Shown here one piece after another: positions 1-11,129 of a stretch of 64,000 nucleotides of DNA (its first letter is position 1; every line of letters starts with the position of its first letter). Source of the stretch: Nansenia antarctica (Eukaryota > Chordata > Actinopteri > Argentiniformes > Microstomatidae); the NCBI GenBank assembly GCA_963989245.1, contig OZ022339.1:38354151-38418150 (forward strand), in the 5' to 3' direction. Made by a program: the position numbers and the translations under genes. The notes beneath the pieces are model-generated. The model had not been told where the DNA came from. It did not search any database and was given only the letters and a program-made list of their open reading frames with translations.

Positions 1-290
1 TTTTACCAATTTGGATCTGTCTGTGTCTTACTCTCAGTGTCTCCTGTAACGGGAGAATCGTTATTCACCCAGCAGACGGAGGCAATGTGTGAATACTGAT
101 GAGTGGTTTATAGATCAAACACTCACCCCTAAAACAAACCTTGCATCACACTTCACCTCCCTTTCTTTCTGAGAGAAAAAGAGGGCGGTAGAGGAGGAAG
201 AAAGGAACAGAGAGAGAAAAAGAGACATAGAGGTAAATTAAGGGCGAGAGAAAGTGGGAGGAAAGGAAGAAAGAGGAACAGAGAGAGAGA
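1..290. other. AT/GA-rich intergenic sequence, no gene seen
   Basis: No convincing coding frame. Purine-rich stretches (GA/GGAA) occur from about 170 to 290 and lead directly into the LINE tail that begins near 292. Confidence 0.5.
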
Positions 291-291
291 G

Positions 292-480
292 AGTTAGATT
301 AGATTAGATTAGATTAGATTCAACTTTATTGTCATTGCAGAGTACAAGTACCAGACAACGAAATGCAATTCAGCATCTAACCAGAAGCAAATAGTGATAT
401 AAAATATGATATTAAAAAAACATGATAGAGATAGGTACAGTATGGCAAGTATGGTAGTTAGAGGTATATACAGTTAGTGA
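292..480 (-). mobile_element. 3' tail of an L2/Rex-type LINE with (ATTAG)n repeat
   Basis: A run of GATTA pentamers (about 292-320) is followed by a short sequence that, on the minus strand, reads as a non-LTR retrotransposon 3' end (GACAATAAAGTTGAATC, then the pentamer tail). The tails at about 1,745-1,830 and about 49,600-49,630 have the same layout of a 'CAAT/AATAAA'-like motif followed by a simple repeat. No coding sequence of this copy is left, so it is strongly 5'-truncated. Confidence 0.55.
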
Positions 481-709
481 AGGAAGGAAGGGAGAGATGG
501 TATGTGTGTGTGTGGGGGAAAGGACAGAAAGCAAACCCTTTCAGTTTGTGCTCTGTTGCCGTTTCAAGTTTAATATTTTATGTGTATTTATGATGGGAAT
601 AGTATTATGAGCCAGGGTGCTGCAGAGTCCTGCTGACTGATTTAGAGACACACATCAGTGCTCACGAGCAGGGCTGCTGTGCCCTCTGAGACATACTGTA
701 TAAGGGTGT

Positions 710-712
710 GTG

Positions 713-746
<34 letters not shown>

Positions 747-793
747 TAGGTGTGTGTGTATGTGAGAGAGAGAGAGAGAGAGCTAGAGACAAG

Positions 794-835
<42 letters not shown>

Positions 836-873
836 GCATGCGTGCGTGTGTGTGTGTGTGTGTGTGTGCGCAA

Positions 874-909
<36 letters not shown>

Positions 910-912
910 ACA
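710..912. repeat. Compound (TG)n/(AG)n microsatellite
   Basis: Interrupted (TG)n tracts alternate with short (GA)n runs over roughly 200 bp. The long open frames here on both strands are repeat artefacts (Cys-Val and Thr-His runs). Confidence 0.95.
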
Positions 913-1515
913 GTAGAGAGGCTGCTGCAGGGTGAAGAGAGCTATAGCAACTTCCTTAGAAAAAACAATGTCAGGGTTTCTCCACCTTGAAGCGCTCCCT
1001 ATCTCTCTCTATCTTCTATTATTCAGTTACTCTCTGAGCAGAGAGATTCTGAGAGCATGTGCCCCTGAGTCAGTATCCACATGGATTTAAATGGCAATGG
1101 ATTGGTGTAATTCATGGCGACCATGCTTAGACCGATCCTATGCTTTTGAATCTGTGTGGGGAAAGTGCACAAGTACATGCTTCAGGGGAAGGGTGACCAA
1201 GCAAGCAGCTTGACAATTTCAGACACTGTCTGACAACACCTTTCCCTCCCACTCTCCCATCTCCCCTTTTCACCCTGTCTCCTTCTTTACTCTTCCCCAC
1301 TGGCCTTCCCCCCACTCTGTTGAAAAATGTTCTTCATTGCATAGTCACAAACAGTTCACAACCAGGCGCAAGATTTGTCTGTCGAGATAGTTTGATTGAA
1401 TTGCTTCCAAAAAAGCTTAGTCAGATAGACTCTTCTCCAAAGTAACCATGGAAACAGAGCATATTTCTCCCCCAGAATAGTCAGAAAAATGCATTCACAA
1501 ACACGCACACACAGA

Positions 1516-1517
<2 letters not shown>

Positions 1518-1575
<58 letters not shown>
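1518..1575. repeat. (CA)n microsatellite
   Basis: About 27 uninterrupted CA units. It is followed at about 1,590 by a segment rich in 'GGAGCCAC'-type motifs that resembles the sequence near 4,540-4,614 in inverted orientation. Both may be ends of one old element disrupted by the LINE between them, but this is weak. Confidence 0.9.
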
Positions 1576-1576
<1 letters not shown>

Positions 1577-1744
1577 CTTATACAATACACAATGGCCCAA
1601 TCCCGATTCTCTTTTCTACCACTTCGGCTCGTTTTGGAGTCACTCGCTTTGGAGCCACAAGCCTCCGAACAGAGCCACAAGCCATAGTGGTTCCCCGGGG
1701 GAAATGGGACAACCCTTCAAGACTAATACGTCATTCGTAGTGTA

Positions 1745-3407
1745 ATGAATGGGTTAATTGAGATTGAGATTGAGATTGAGATTGAGATTGAGAGATTGAG
1801 ATAACGTTTATTGCCACTATGCATTACACATATAGGAATTTGCTTCGTCACCACAGCAAGTGCGTTTATACTTTTTTCACATGTCAAAAAAAAACAGGAC
1901 AACACAACAACAACAACACAGGACAGACAACAGTGCATTGGATAGTGCGGTATAAAGTAAAGTGCAGTGCAGAGTTTTTACAGTGAGTCCAGTTCAGAAC
2001 TGGGCAGACTTGGGGGCGGGGGGGGGGGGGAAGCCAGAGTCATTTATCAGCCTGGCGGCTGAGGGGTAGAAGTTGAGCCTGTGGCGGGCCTTCAGTGCCT
2101 TAGGCAGCCGCAACCTTCTTCCAGAGGGAAGCAGGGTGAGGAGGCCGTGGCCGGGGTGGAAGGGGTCTGCCATGATCTTCCTTGCCCTCCTCAGAGCCCT
2201 GGTGTCATGCAGGGAGTTGAGGGAGGGCAAGGGACAGCCGATCACCCTCTCTGCTGAACGTAGCACCCGCTGCAACTTGGCCTTGTCCTTGGTCGTTGCA
2301 GCAGGGAACCAGGTGATGATGGAGTGGGTGAGGATGGACTCTATGATGGCCGTGTAGAACTGGACCATCATGGACCTCGGCAGCCTGAGTTTCCTCAGCT
2401 GCCGGAGGAAGAACATCCTCTTCTGGGCCTTCTTTGTGAGGGCCTCGGTGTTCTGCTCCCACTTTAGGTCCCGGGAGATGGTCATGCCTAGAAAGCGGCA
2501 TGACTCCACGGAGGCCACCGGGGTACCTCCCAGCGTGATGGGAGGGGGCAGGGCTGCTTTCCTTCGGAAGTCCACCACCATCTCCACTGTTTTTAGAGCA
2601 TTTAGCTCCAGATTGTTTCAACTGCACCAGCTCTGCAGCCCCTCGATCTCACCCCTGTAGGCAGATTCGTCCCCCCCGGAGATGAGGCCCACCAGGGTGG
2701 TGTCGTCTGCAAACTTCAGGAGCTTGACCGAGGGGTGGGGGGAGACACAGCTGTTGGTGTAGAGGGAGAATAGTGCTGGAGACAGGACGCAGCCCTGCGG
2801 GGAGCCCGTGCTGGTGGTCCTGGAGCTGGAAATGCTCTTCCCCAGCTTCACCCGCTGAGACCTGTCAGTCAGGAAGTCCGTGATCCACCTGCAGGTGGAG
2901 ACCGGCACCTGCAGCAGGGATAGCTGGTGCTCCAGGATGTGTGGGAGGATCGTGTTGAAGGCCGAGCTGAAGTCCACGAACAGGATCCTGGCGTAGTTGC
3001 CTGCAGTGTCTAGGTGTTCTAGTACGTAGTGCAGAGCCATGTTCACGGCGTCCTCCGTGGATCTATTGGCTCTGTACGCGAACTGCAGGGGGTCCAGCAC
3101 AGGATCCGTGATGAGCTTCAGGTAGGCCAGGACAAGGCGCTCCAGGACCTTCATGACGACGCCTGGGGGACGGGGGTGGTGGTTGTAGCCGGGGGGTGTG
3201 GAGGGAGAGGGCGGGGGTGGGCGGGAACCTCTCTTTCTCAAACCTACAATAGAACTCGTTCAGCTCGTTAGCGAGGGGGAGGTTGTCGGACATCAGCGGG
3301 GACCTGGGTTTGTAGTTGGTGATGGTCTTTAGGCCTTCCCAGACGGAGGCGGAATCCCCCTCAGAGAGCTGTTGCTGCAGCTTCAATTCATAGTCAGGAC
3401 GGCGCAT
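1745..3407 (-). mobile_element. L2/CR1-group (jockey superfamily) LINE, internally deleted
   Basis: Minus-strand frames carry the right-hand two thirds of a non-LTR reverse transcriptase. The frame at 3,241-2,618 contains motif A (FVDFSSAFNTI), the SPQGCVLSP motif B and the FADDTTL catalytic box. The frame at 2,587-1,994 continues with the thumb and C-terminal region (RFLGMTISRDLKW, then a stretch ending near SAARLINDSG). A short upstream frame (3,407 to about 3,200) holds the region just before the RT and jumps near 3,160 into 'VVMKVLERLVL'. The RT finger region is therefore missing through an internal deletion, and the frames are shifted relative to each other. The 3' end is a (CTCAAT)n tail at about 1,756-1,800. 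The copy cannot be active. The endonuclease domain is absent. Confidence 0.85.
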
Positions 3408-3409
3408 GC

Positions 3410-4620
3410 GCCTTAGAGAGAGTTCGTGATATACCAGTAGGTGACTGACAGGTGTCGAGAGAACTGAAGTAAACTGGTTATACCTTTGTTGAACCCAGAC
3501 TCAAGTGTCTTATTATTCTATGTCCAAGTGACATTACACGTAGTATCGTAGAAAAGCATTGACGCTCGCGATTCATTCACAACTTGAATGAACTTGAACG
3601 CTATCAATCGATCAAACAAGTCATCAAATAAAAAAGAACAATGCTTCATTATCAGACCATGACAGAATAAGCTCTAACCTGTATGAAACCTGTGCTCCTA
3701 TGCTGCCGGTCTGCACTGATATAGGACAACAGTGCAACAACTTTGAGGCTGAACTTTAGTTACATTTACGGCGTCATATGCCATCAAAGGGAAACATGGA
3801 AAAATGCATGACTTACAGATTTAATTTTATGACGTTACAAAATCCGATGTGACAGGAACGCTGGAGAAACAGCCGCTATCCACTGCATTAGTTAACTACA
3901 TGTCCTTGATGAGTCTCCCGCTCACTGCCCTCCATCAAAATGGCACATATATAGTACTAATACATATAATAGTACATAATAACAACTGCTCGGATTAGAT
4001 TGCCAGTTGTTTTGGTATAATAACAACTATAGCGTCATATACCACCAAGGGGGGGGAAATTTGCGCCTATCATGCTGTCAAACACCACAGGTAATAATTT
4101 ATTTCTAAATAAACATGGACCGGTCTGTCCTGCTGGCTCCGGTGTCCTGGCCGTTGTCCTGAGCGCGCTGGACTGTGGAACTTTCTATGTTAAGCATAGG
4201 CACAGCACCTCGACATAAAAGCGAATTCTTTTGTTATGCTTGTTATAAAGAAAGGGTCTATAATGCATTGAAATGACATTAAACTGAGATAATACGATGG
4301 TTATTATAATTTTTCAAGTCTTTAATTACAAGTAATTCCAGAAAAAGTAAATGACATTTCAGGCTCGCTTCCGTATTACGAGAGCGAAAAGAACATTTCT
4401 GTAGATGATTCGCAATGCATGCCGGAAGGGAGTCTCATGGCTCCGAATCGAACGAGGGTCAAGATTTTCTCCAAATGGAGCCATGGATAACCCTAACCCT
4501 CGCCCTAACCCTAAATGAGTAATGAATTGGGACGCCACTACGGCTACACGTGAACGCGCAAAATGGAGCCGTAGGGGTGAAAACGGAGCCGGAGTGGTGA
4601 ATTGGGATTCACCCAATATC
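3410..4620. repeat. Mosaic of old DNA-transposon fragments
   Basis: No host gene. The segment at about 4,215-4,310, read on the minus strand, closely matches 41,874-41,960 inside the 41,524-44,472 element, so it is a fragment of the same family. Positions 4,488-4,515 contain four telomere-like CCCTAA units. Positions 4,540-4,614 look like a transposon end (repeated 'GGAGCC' words closing with ATTGGGATTCACCC). Confidence 0.5.
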
Positions 4621-4726
4621 TAAATAAATCATGATACAGGTGATGGTACTCCTGCTGGGCATTGCTGCCTGACGCACCTCCAACAGTGCCTTTAGAACAG
4701 GTGTGCTGTGACACCTCACTGAACAC

Positions 4727-7237
4727 CTATGTGGGCCTAACTGGGTCATCAGCTGGGGACCACCAATCATTGACGTTTTGCTCCTTTAACCCCAGTACAT
4801 CCAAACCACCCTCCCAAGGGACAGTGAGTTCGACCAGAAGGACTGTCTTGCAAGCCTCTGACCACATGACCAGGTCTGGTCGGAGCGATGTTTCCACGAT
4901 CTCCCTGGGGAACTGGAGCTGTCTCCCCAGGTCGACCCTCATGGTCCACTCACTACCCGGTGCGAGAAGTCTTGCTGTATCTCTCTGACGGGAGGGTTTG
5001 ACTCTCTCTCCAGCCCTTGCAAACTGGATGGGATGTCTGTCTGGAGCGGAAGGTCTGCTGTTTGCCTCCTGTCTGCATGACTCTGCCACCTCTGCCAGCT
5101 TTTTCAGCACCAGGTCGTGTCGCCATGTGTAGCGGCCTTGGGACAGCGCTGTCTTGCAGCCTGTCAGGATGTGCTGGAGGCTCGCATTGATGGTGTTGCA
5201 AAGGGGGCAGGTCTCTTCGGCAGAAAACCATTGGTGGAGGTTTCGGAGACAAGGCAAGGTGTCATATGTTGCTCTGATCAGGAAGCTGAGCCTAGCTTGG
5301 GGGATCTTCCACAGGTCAGACCATAACATGGGCCTGTTTGTGAGACCTTCCCATGACGTCCAGCGTCCTTGCTGGCCCTGGGACACCGCCTTTATGTTAA
5401 GGCGTTCCTGCTCAGTTCTTGCCACTTCTGCCACCACCATGGCTCTTCGATCTTCTTTGGAAGCCTTTGACCAGAACAAGGGAGTCTCGCCCCTTCCAAG
5501 GCCTGCTCTACCCTCCTGGACTCTGCCGACCACCTCGCGGTGCTTCAGCTGGCCGATTGCCAAATCAACCTCCTCTTGGGCTTTCCACTTCCTTCCAGTT
5601 CTTATCTGGGTGCCCGCTGCTCTCACCAGCTGGTCAGTGGATTCCCTCAGCTCTAGCACCAATCGAGCCTTCTCTTGCTTGTATCCAGAGCTGATGGATC
5701 GCAGTGGCAGTTGAAGCGTGTTCCTACCAAAGAGGCCCACGTCTGAGAGGCATCTTGGCAGTCCCAGCCACTTCCTGATGAACGAGTTTGCCAGCCCGTC
5801 CATCTTGCTTACCACTGAGGAGGGGATTTCGCTCATCTTCAGAGGCCACATCACCCTTTGGTACAGTATTAACTGGTAACACCATACTTTGTACTTTCCG
5901 GGGAGCTGGCTCTGGTTGATCCTGGCCGGGCCATCTGCGAGCTGCTTCCTCACCGTCTCCCCCATCTGCCTGTCAGAAAGCTCTGCTGTGTAGGTTCGAC
6001 CCAGGCTGCGGACGGGTTGATTTGCCAGCAATGGGATGTCCTCACCACCTGCGACAAAGCTGGTGTTGTCGCTTCTGACTCCTTTCCTGATAGACAGACT
6101 GCGTGATTTGGGGGGGTTGATCTTCATCCTCGCCCAGCTCACAAGCTCGTCTATCCTCTTCAGCAGTCTTGTTGTACACGCTGCAGTCTGGAGAATGGTG
6201 GTGATATCGTCCATATAGCCTCTCACCGCTGGTAGCCTTTCACCTGAGGGCAGTTTCACTCCTCCGACCATCTTCCTGGCCCCTATGAGGATGATCTCGA
6301 AGGCTGCAACAAACAGGATGGGAGAGATTGAGCATCCCATGGCAATGCCTACTTCCAACTGTTGCCAGCCTGTTGTGAAGTCCTGATGGGTGCAGCACAT
6401 CTGGAGGTCTTCAAAGTACTTGGCTACCAGGGCTTTAATGCAGACTGGGATGTAGAAGAAATCCAAGGCAAACTCGATGAGTTGGTGGGGGACAGACCCG
6501 TATGCGTTGGCGAGGTTCAGCCACACGACATGCAGGTCACCTCTCTCTCTTTTCGCCCTTTGGATCTGCTCCCATATTACTGCAGAGTGTTCCACACACC
6601 CTGGGAAGCCTGGCACACCCGCCTTCTGGCAGCTGGTGTCGATGTACCCGTTACTTGTGAGGTAGCTGGTCAACCTCTTAGCCAAGATGAAAAAGAAGAT
6701 CTTCCCTTCAACATTGAGGAGAGCGATACTCCTAAACTGGCTGATGGTAGTGGAGTTCTGCTCCTTCGGGATGAAAACTGTGACAGCTCTTTGCCACTCT
6801 GAAGGGATGACTTGGTTCTTCCAAGCCACTCTCAACAGGTTCCACAGGTGTCTCAGGACTCCTGGGCAGTACTTGTACAGCTTGTATGGTATCCCGTTGG
6901 GGCCTGGGGCTGAGGCTGCTCTTGCCTTCCGGACCACGTCTGCTACTTCACTGAGTTTGGGGAGAGCAGCATTAAACAGGAAAGCTGGGGGAGCTGGGCG
7001 GGGAACATATCCCGGGGATCCCAGCGGAGTTGACTTGGCTGGGTTACTGTATTGCTCCCTGATGTGATTCTCTAGCTCCGGTCTAGTAATCTCCAGCTTC
7101 CCGCTTCTCTTGTCCTCTAGCAGCTGTCTCGCATGCTTGAATGGATTTTTGAAGAAGTTACTCCTCTCTTTCTCCTTCCGCCTTCTGCGTTTGCGAATGC
7201 GCTCTGCCCTTCGCAGGCTGGCAAGGTTTACCTTCAC
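4727..7237 (-). mobile_element. R2/R4/NeSL-type LINE: reverse transcriptase plus restriction-like endonuclease
   Basis: One open frame of 836 codons encodes the RT, a late zinc finger and a restriction-like endonuclease typical of site-preferring non-LTR elements. Visible parts are the RT fingers near residues 85-190, motif A at about 238-246, motif B (AMGCSISP, about 299) and the catalytic box YMDD at 341-344. A CCHC-like finger begins CPLC and ends HILTGC near residue 690. The endonuclease core RPDLV...VELTVPWE is near 790-815. Two defects are visible. The motif A aspartate is replaced by asparagine (LNLANAYG), which should abolish polymerisation. After VELTVPWE the frame leaves the conserved sequence, unlike the sister copy at 24,130-24,450, which continues for about 90 residues. 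The long open frame points to a fairly recent insertion. Exact clade is uncertain without a tree. Confidence 0.85.
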
Positions 7238-7750
7238 CTCCTCCCCACAGTGGCTTCAGGCCCTCCTTCTCCTCTCTACTTGCCTTCCTCCACTGCTTTC
7301 GGAGTTGACGCCGCCTCTTCACCAACTGCTCAATCTCTCTCTCCCTTCTCCCCTTCTGCATTGGGCCTGATCTCTGCTTTTCAGCCATCACTCCAAATCT
7401 GCCTCTGCATTCCTCATACATGATGTCTCCAATGCAGTTCAGCTTGGTTTCCACCTGGCCACGCAGTGAATGATCCAGGATGAGACTGAGGTCCTTGTCC
7501 AGCTTCTGCCAGACTGCAACCTCGTTTGCCTTTGGCCATTTGACCAGCTGCCTCCTTCCAGGTTCTCTCCTCTCTGTTCTCCGGCTTTGCCCCTGGCTGT
7601 TGGGGTTGCTTTGTGTTCTGTGTGTGTCTTCAGCGGTGAAAATGGGCCAGGGTTTGTCAATCCTTTGTTGGGCATCTCGTTTCTTAAGTCCTGGTATATT
7701 GTGGCATTTCTTTGCTGTTTGCCATCTAAGACATGTTTAGCAGACATGTT
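7158..7750 (-). mobile_element. 5' part of the same R2/R4-type LINE, frameshifted
   Basis: Two overlapping minus-strand frames (7,454-7,158 and 7,747-7,439) encode basic, Arg/Lys/Gln-rich sequence directly upstream of the RT frame. They overlap it in other phases, so at least two frameshifts separate the N-terminal part from the RT. No ULP1 protease or N-terminal zinc fingers could be recognised. Confidence 0.5.
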
Positions 7751-7956
7751 TTCATCACGTGTAAGGGAATACCCAGGGAGACGCAGACAGCAGAAACAGC
7801 TGTCAAGTGAGTTGAAATTCGCTAAGCCATGGCTTCGGCCTACACCTTTTTGGTCCTGGTGTTACGCATTGTGACTGTGTACATTTTTTATATCTGAATG
7901 ATATGAATTGTATAAGGGATCAAAATAAACATTCTCATACTCATACTCATACTCAA
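7750..7956 (+). repeat. LINE-like 3' end with (ACTCAT)n tail
   Basis: On the plus strand the sequence runs into AAAATAAACATTCTC followed by about four CATACT units, the form of a fish LINE 3' terminus. The coding part is absent. It may be unrelated to the minus-strand LINE that it abuts. Confidence 0.35.
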
Positions 7957-7975
7957 GTCAGAGTTTATTCGAATT

Positions 7976-8180
7976 ACCTGTTTCCATAAAACTTGATGCG
8001 AATGAGAGGTGATTTGCATAAGGCAAAAACCATCTCAAGGGAGCGTATCGACTTTGTGCAAATTAGAGGTGATTCACATCGAGTTTATGCGAATTTCCAT
8101 AACATTTCTCTAATGCGAGTCATCTCAAACTGATGCGAATCACCTCGAAATGCGAATCAGAATGTTTTATGGAAACGCAC
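7976..8180. mobile_element. Small foldback MITE
   Basis: Perfect 13-bp inverted repeats (GTTTCCATAAAAC) lie at 7,980-7,992 and 8,164-8,176. The interior has repeated TGCGAAT words. There is no coding capacity. The class is unknown and no clear target duplication was seen. Confidence 0.6.
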
Positions 8181-8228
8181 CTAGTGTTAGCATAGATGTT
8201 ACCGCTGGAGGTAAGAGGATTACCTTCA

Positions 8229-8300
8229 CATTTACATTCCAGTCATTTAGCAGAAACTCTTATTCAGAGTGACTTACAATACAATAAGTACATCCACCTA
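8229..8300 (+). repeat. Dispersed fish SINE motif (CATTTAGCAGA.. type)
   Basis: Contains the widespread teleost word CATTTAGCAGA followed by a degenerate TTATNCAGAGTGACTTACA. Related pieces occur near 9,268, 11,032, 15,484, 18,113 and 45,436. Confidence 0.5.
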
Positions 8301-9260
8301 CAGTACGTTAAAGGCACCCTGTGCAGGATTGCGATCCGTTTTCACTGCAATGGGAAGTGCAATGACAATGCAGAAGTGTTTCCTCTCTCCCTGCCCTTGC
8401 TCAATGCAAACTACTTCTGTCCAGCATTTTCAGTTCTTTGTCCAGCAAATGGCTTCGTTATGTGACCTTGAAACTCACATTTGACATGAAACGAGTGGTT
8501 TACCAGTCGCTGTGCATTCATACTTTTGGCAGAAAACCCTGTCAAGGACATCATACATTACACCATTACATCACTAAACTGCCAGCCAGGGCGAGGGTGC
8601 ACACTCAGTGGCGTGACTGGCTATAAACAGTCCAACCTCGAAGTTACAAACAAATCCCCTCATTCCCCAAACAAAAGACAGACAAAGCCTCAATGTCAAA
8701 CAGGACATTGACTAGGGAAAAAATCATCAGAATACATGTTAGAAATGTTTTGGCAAACAAAGCTTCAATTGTGTAGGTCTGCTTCCAGCACTGACAAAAT
8801 AATGCTTGCTTGCAGCTCAGGCAGTAGCTCGCTAATGAGCAAGTTGCAGGCAGAAGGGCAGGTGCACCCACTGTCACAGACTGCAAATGCATTGAAAGTC
8901 ATGATTCAGCATGGCTATTTAGTGACATTTTCAAGGGGGAAAAAAGCTATTCATACAGTACATATTGCACCTTCGAACCACAATACATCAAAGTCATTGC
9001 AAGTAAGACTTTCTATGAGAAAATGTGCTAGAAGCAATCTCAGTGCTAGAGAAATGGAAGAAAACTATTATTAGTTCATCATCCATTTCTGATGATGAAA
9101 CTCTTGTCCTAGAGGCAATACAGTCTCTTAGCAAAAAAATGAGGCAGTTGGAATACAAGGCCATGGAATACAACCTTTAGTTTTTTCTTCTTCTAGCAAG
9201 ACAACTGCCTGAGCGTAGATTAGTTTTCCCTGCTATGGATAGCTGATTTACTTACTTAGT
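8300..9260. other. Intergenic, no gene recognised
   Basis: Short frames of 60-110 codons exist on both strands, but none resembles a known protein or has splice or start context. I see no repeat with clear ends. Confidence 0.4.
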
Positions 9261-9261
9261 C

Positions 9262-9335
9262 AAATGTATTGATTGTAAATCGCTTTGGAATATGGCGTCT
9301 GTTAAATGCCAAACATTTAAATGTAAAATGGAATA
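9262..9335 (+). repeat. Dispersed fish SINE tail
   Basis: Reads TTGTAAATCGCTTTGG followed by GGCGTCTGTTAAATGCC, the 3' part of the same tRNA-derived SINE family seen intact at 18,010-18,160. Confidence 0.5.
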
Positions 9336-9741
9336 CAAGGCCGTGGAATACAAGGCTGTGGATTACAAGGCTGTGGATTACAAGGCTGTGGAATGGAGGA
9401 CGGGTAGAAATTGCAGGACCAGCTCATTGTAATGCAACACATGTGCTTGATACCATTTCTGCTTCCGTTCCTTGCAATACAATGAGCCGGTCTGATTTCT
9501 ACCTTCACCAGCCTCCACTGGCACATACTGTACTGCTACACTCATCAGACTGGCTACACAAGGGCGATACGGGATCTCTGATGTCTGGCTACACCAGCGT
9601 TTTCACACAGTCACGCAAAGAATCTCTGGCAACATGGAATCGCGTATTATAGGATTATTCAAGTACAGTGGGCATGCTGGTAGACCCAGGAAATGATTCA
9701 AGTATAATTGAAACAGTACTGTAAAAGAATATAAATTGATT

Positions 9742-9866
9742 CATTACATACCCAGCCATCACCTTGTCTTGAGATGTCTTAAGATGTCTTAATTAACCAA
9801 AACAAGTGACAAATGTGTCTTAAGATGTCTCGAGACAAGGTGATGGCTGGGTATGTAGTAGTAATG
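9742..9866 (+). other. Long hairpin / foldback element
   Basis: Two arms, 9,745-9,787 and 9,815-9,857, are inverted copies around a loop of about 27 nt. The first 25 outer positions match perfectly. The next 18 include six differences, all transitions that give G-U pairs in a plus-strand RNA. It could be a tiny MITE or a small-RNA precursor. No protein is encoded. Confidence 0.6.
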
Positions 9867-10039
9867 TCAACTCCCGCAGTCCTGATCAATCTCCTCTCCA
9901 CTTACATTACGTCTTCATCCAAGATATGGCATGTATAGGCCTACGTTATTAAGCTGTGTAACTTTAGTTGTATGAAAATAGCCGATGCATAATAAACTTT
10001 ATGATAATTGTTGAAGTGCCTCTTGTTAAGATGTTTCTA

Positions 10040-10248
10040 GAAGACGTCATGCATTGAATGTTTGGTCATCGGCTGGTTTCAAGAGTTTTCAGACATTTGC
10101 AAGAAACACATTCCAACAACAGCGACTGAACGCCCTTGGCATGCCTTCCATTGAAAATCCATTGATCCAGAAAATGGATTTCAACAGTAAAATCATTGAG
10201 AGGTTTGCTCATGCAAAAAACCACCGCGCTACCTTCCTATTCAAGTGA
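10040..10248 (+). pseudogene. Possible hAT transposase C-terminal fragment
   Basis: An open frame near 10,054-10,248 ends in IENPLIQKMDF..IIERFAHAKNHR, which has the look of the 'SIE..L...DF...I..FA..K.RR' tail found in some hAT-derived proteins. It is short and isolated, so the assignment is tentative. Confidence 0.3.
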
Positions 10249-11031
10249 GGTATGTTTCGACATGTATGACAGATGTATGACAAATGGACAGTAGACTATT
10301 TTGGTTTGGTTTTGTAGTAATTTTTAACAATATAGGCTACTGGCTGTGATATAAAGTGGAGGACTAGATGTTATGTGTAGGGCTTAAGCCTAGACCTTTG
10401 ATGGGCACATTTGTTAGTATCGCTTTCAGAATCTTATTTATATAGCACAAGTCATGCATTGAATGTATTGAATGTAACCTAACTCCAAGTGCTGAACAAT
10501 AGTAAATAAACCACAATACAATAAAACAAGAGGTAGGAGATCATAATAAATGCCTGTGAGAATGAGTGTTTGTGCTATGAAAGTGATGACAGAACTTTTG
10601 TGGGTGTTTATTTTAAAAAATCGGTGTTCAGCTGTATTAGTGACTGGTCACATTAGCTATCTATTGTCTGAATATCAAATACAAATATTTGAGAAGCAAT
10701 TTAGGGGCGCCACCACCACCACCACCACATTAAGCCACCAGTACTGCCTCATCACCACCCACATATTCAACACTAAAAATATGGACAACAATGGTTTCAA
10801 GACAAAAATATAATTTTTTATAAATTAAAATGACAGAAATCAGAAAACAAGGTACAAATAAACATATTCCAACATTAATAGTGCAATCAGAAATCTGAAA
10901 ACAAGCTACAAAATGATTTAAATGTAAAATATTGCCTCCAGGCATTTGGCGCCCTAGGCGACTGCCTAGTTCGCCTATGCCTAGGACCGGCCCTGCTTAC
11001 ACCATACAGACGTATCATCTTGATATGTACA

Positions 11032-11078
11032 TTTACATTTTTGACATTTAGCAGATGCTTTTATCCAGTGACTCTGCG
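11032..11078 (+). repeat. Dispersed fish SINE motif
   Basis: ACATTTAGCAGATGCTTTTA followed by TCCAGTGAC is a fragment of the SINE word described at 8,229. Confidence 0.5.
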
Positions 11079-11129
11079 TCATCGTTATCAACACGCTCGC
11101 GTAGAGTTTTCTAAAGTTTGAGGCGTCAG

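Noticed and set aside
655..935. Long frames of Cys-Val or Thr-His repeats (also at 1,356-1,740, 12,331-13,126, 19,602-19,799, 21,051-21,319, 28,483-28,829, 30,393-30,892, 55,684-56,266 and others)
   Set aside because: They are translations of (CA)n/(GA)n microsatellites with no other coding evidence.
1590..4614. One large transposon with ends at 1,590 and 4,614 into which the L2-like LINE inserted
   Set aside because: Both ends share CCCAAT and GGAGCC-like words, but the match is too loose and no target duplication was seen.
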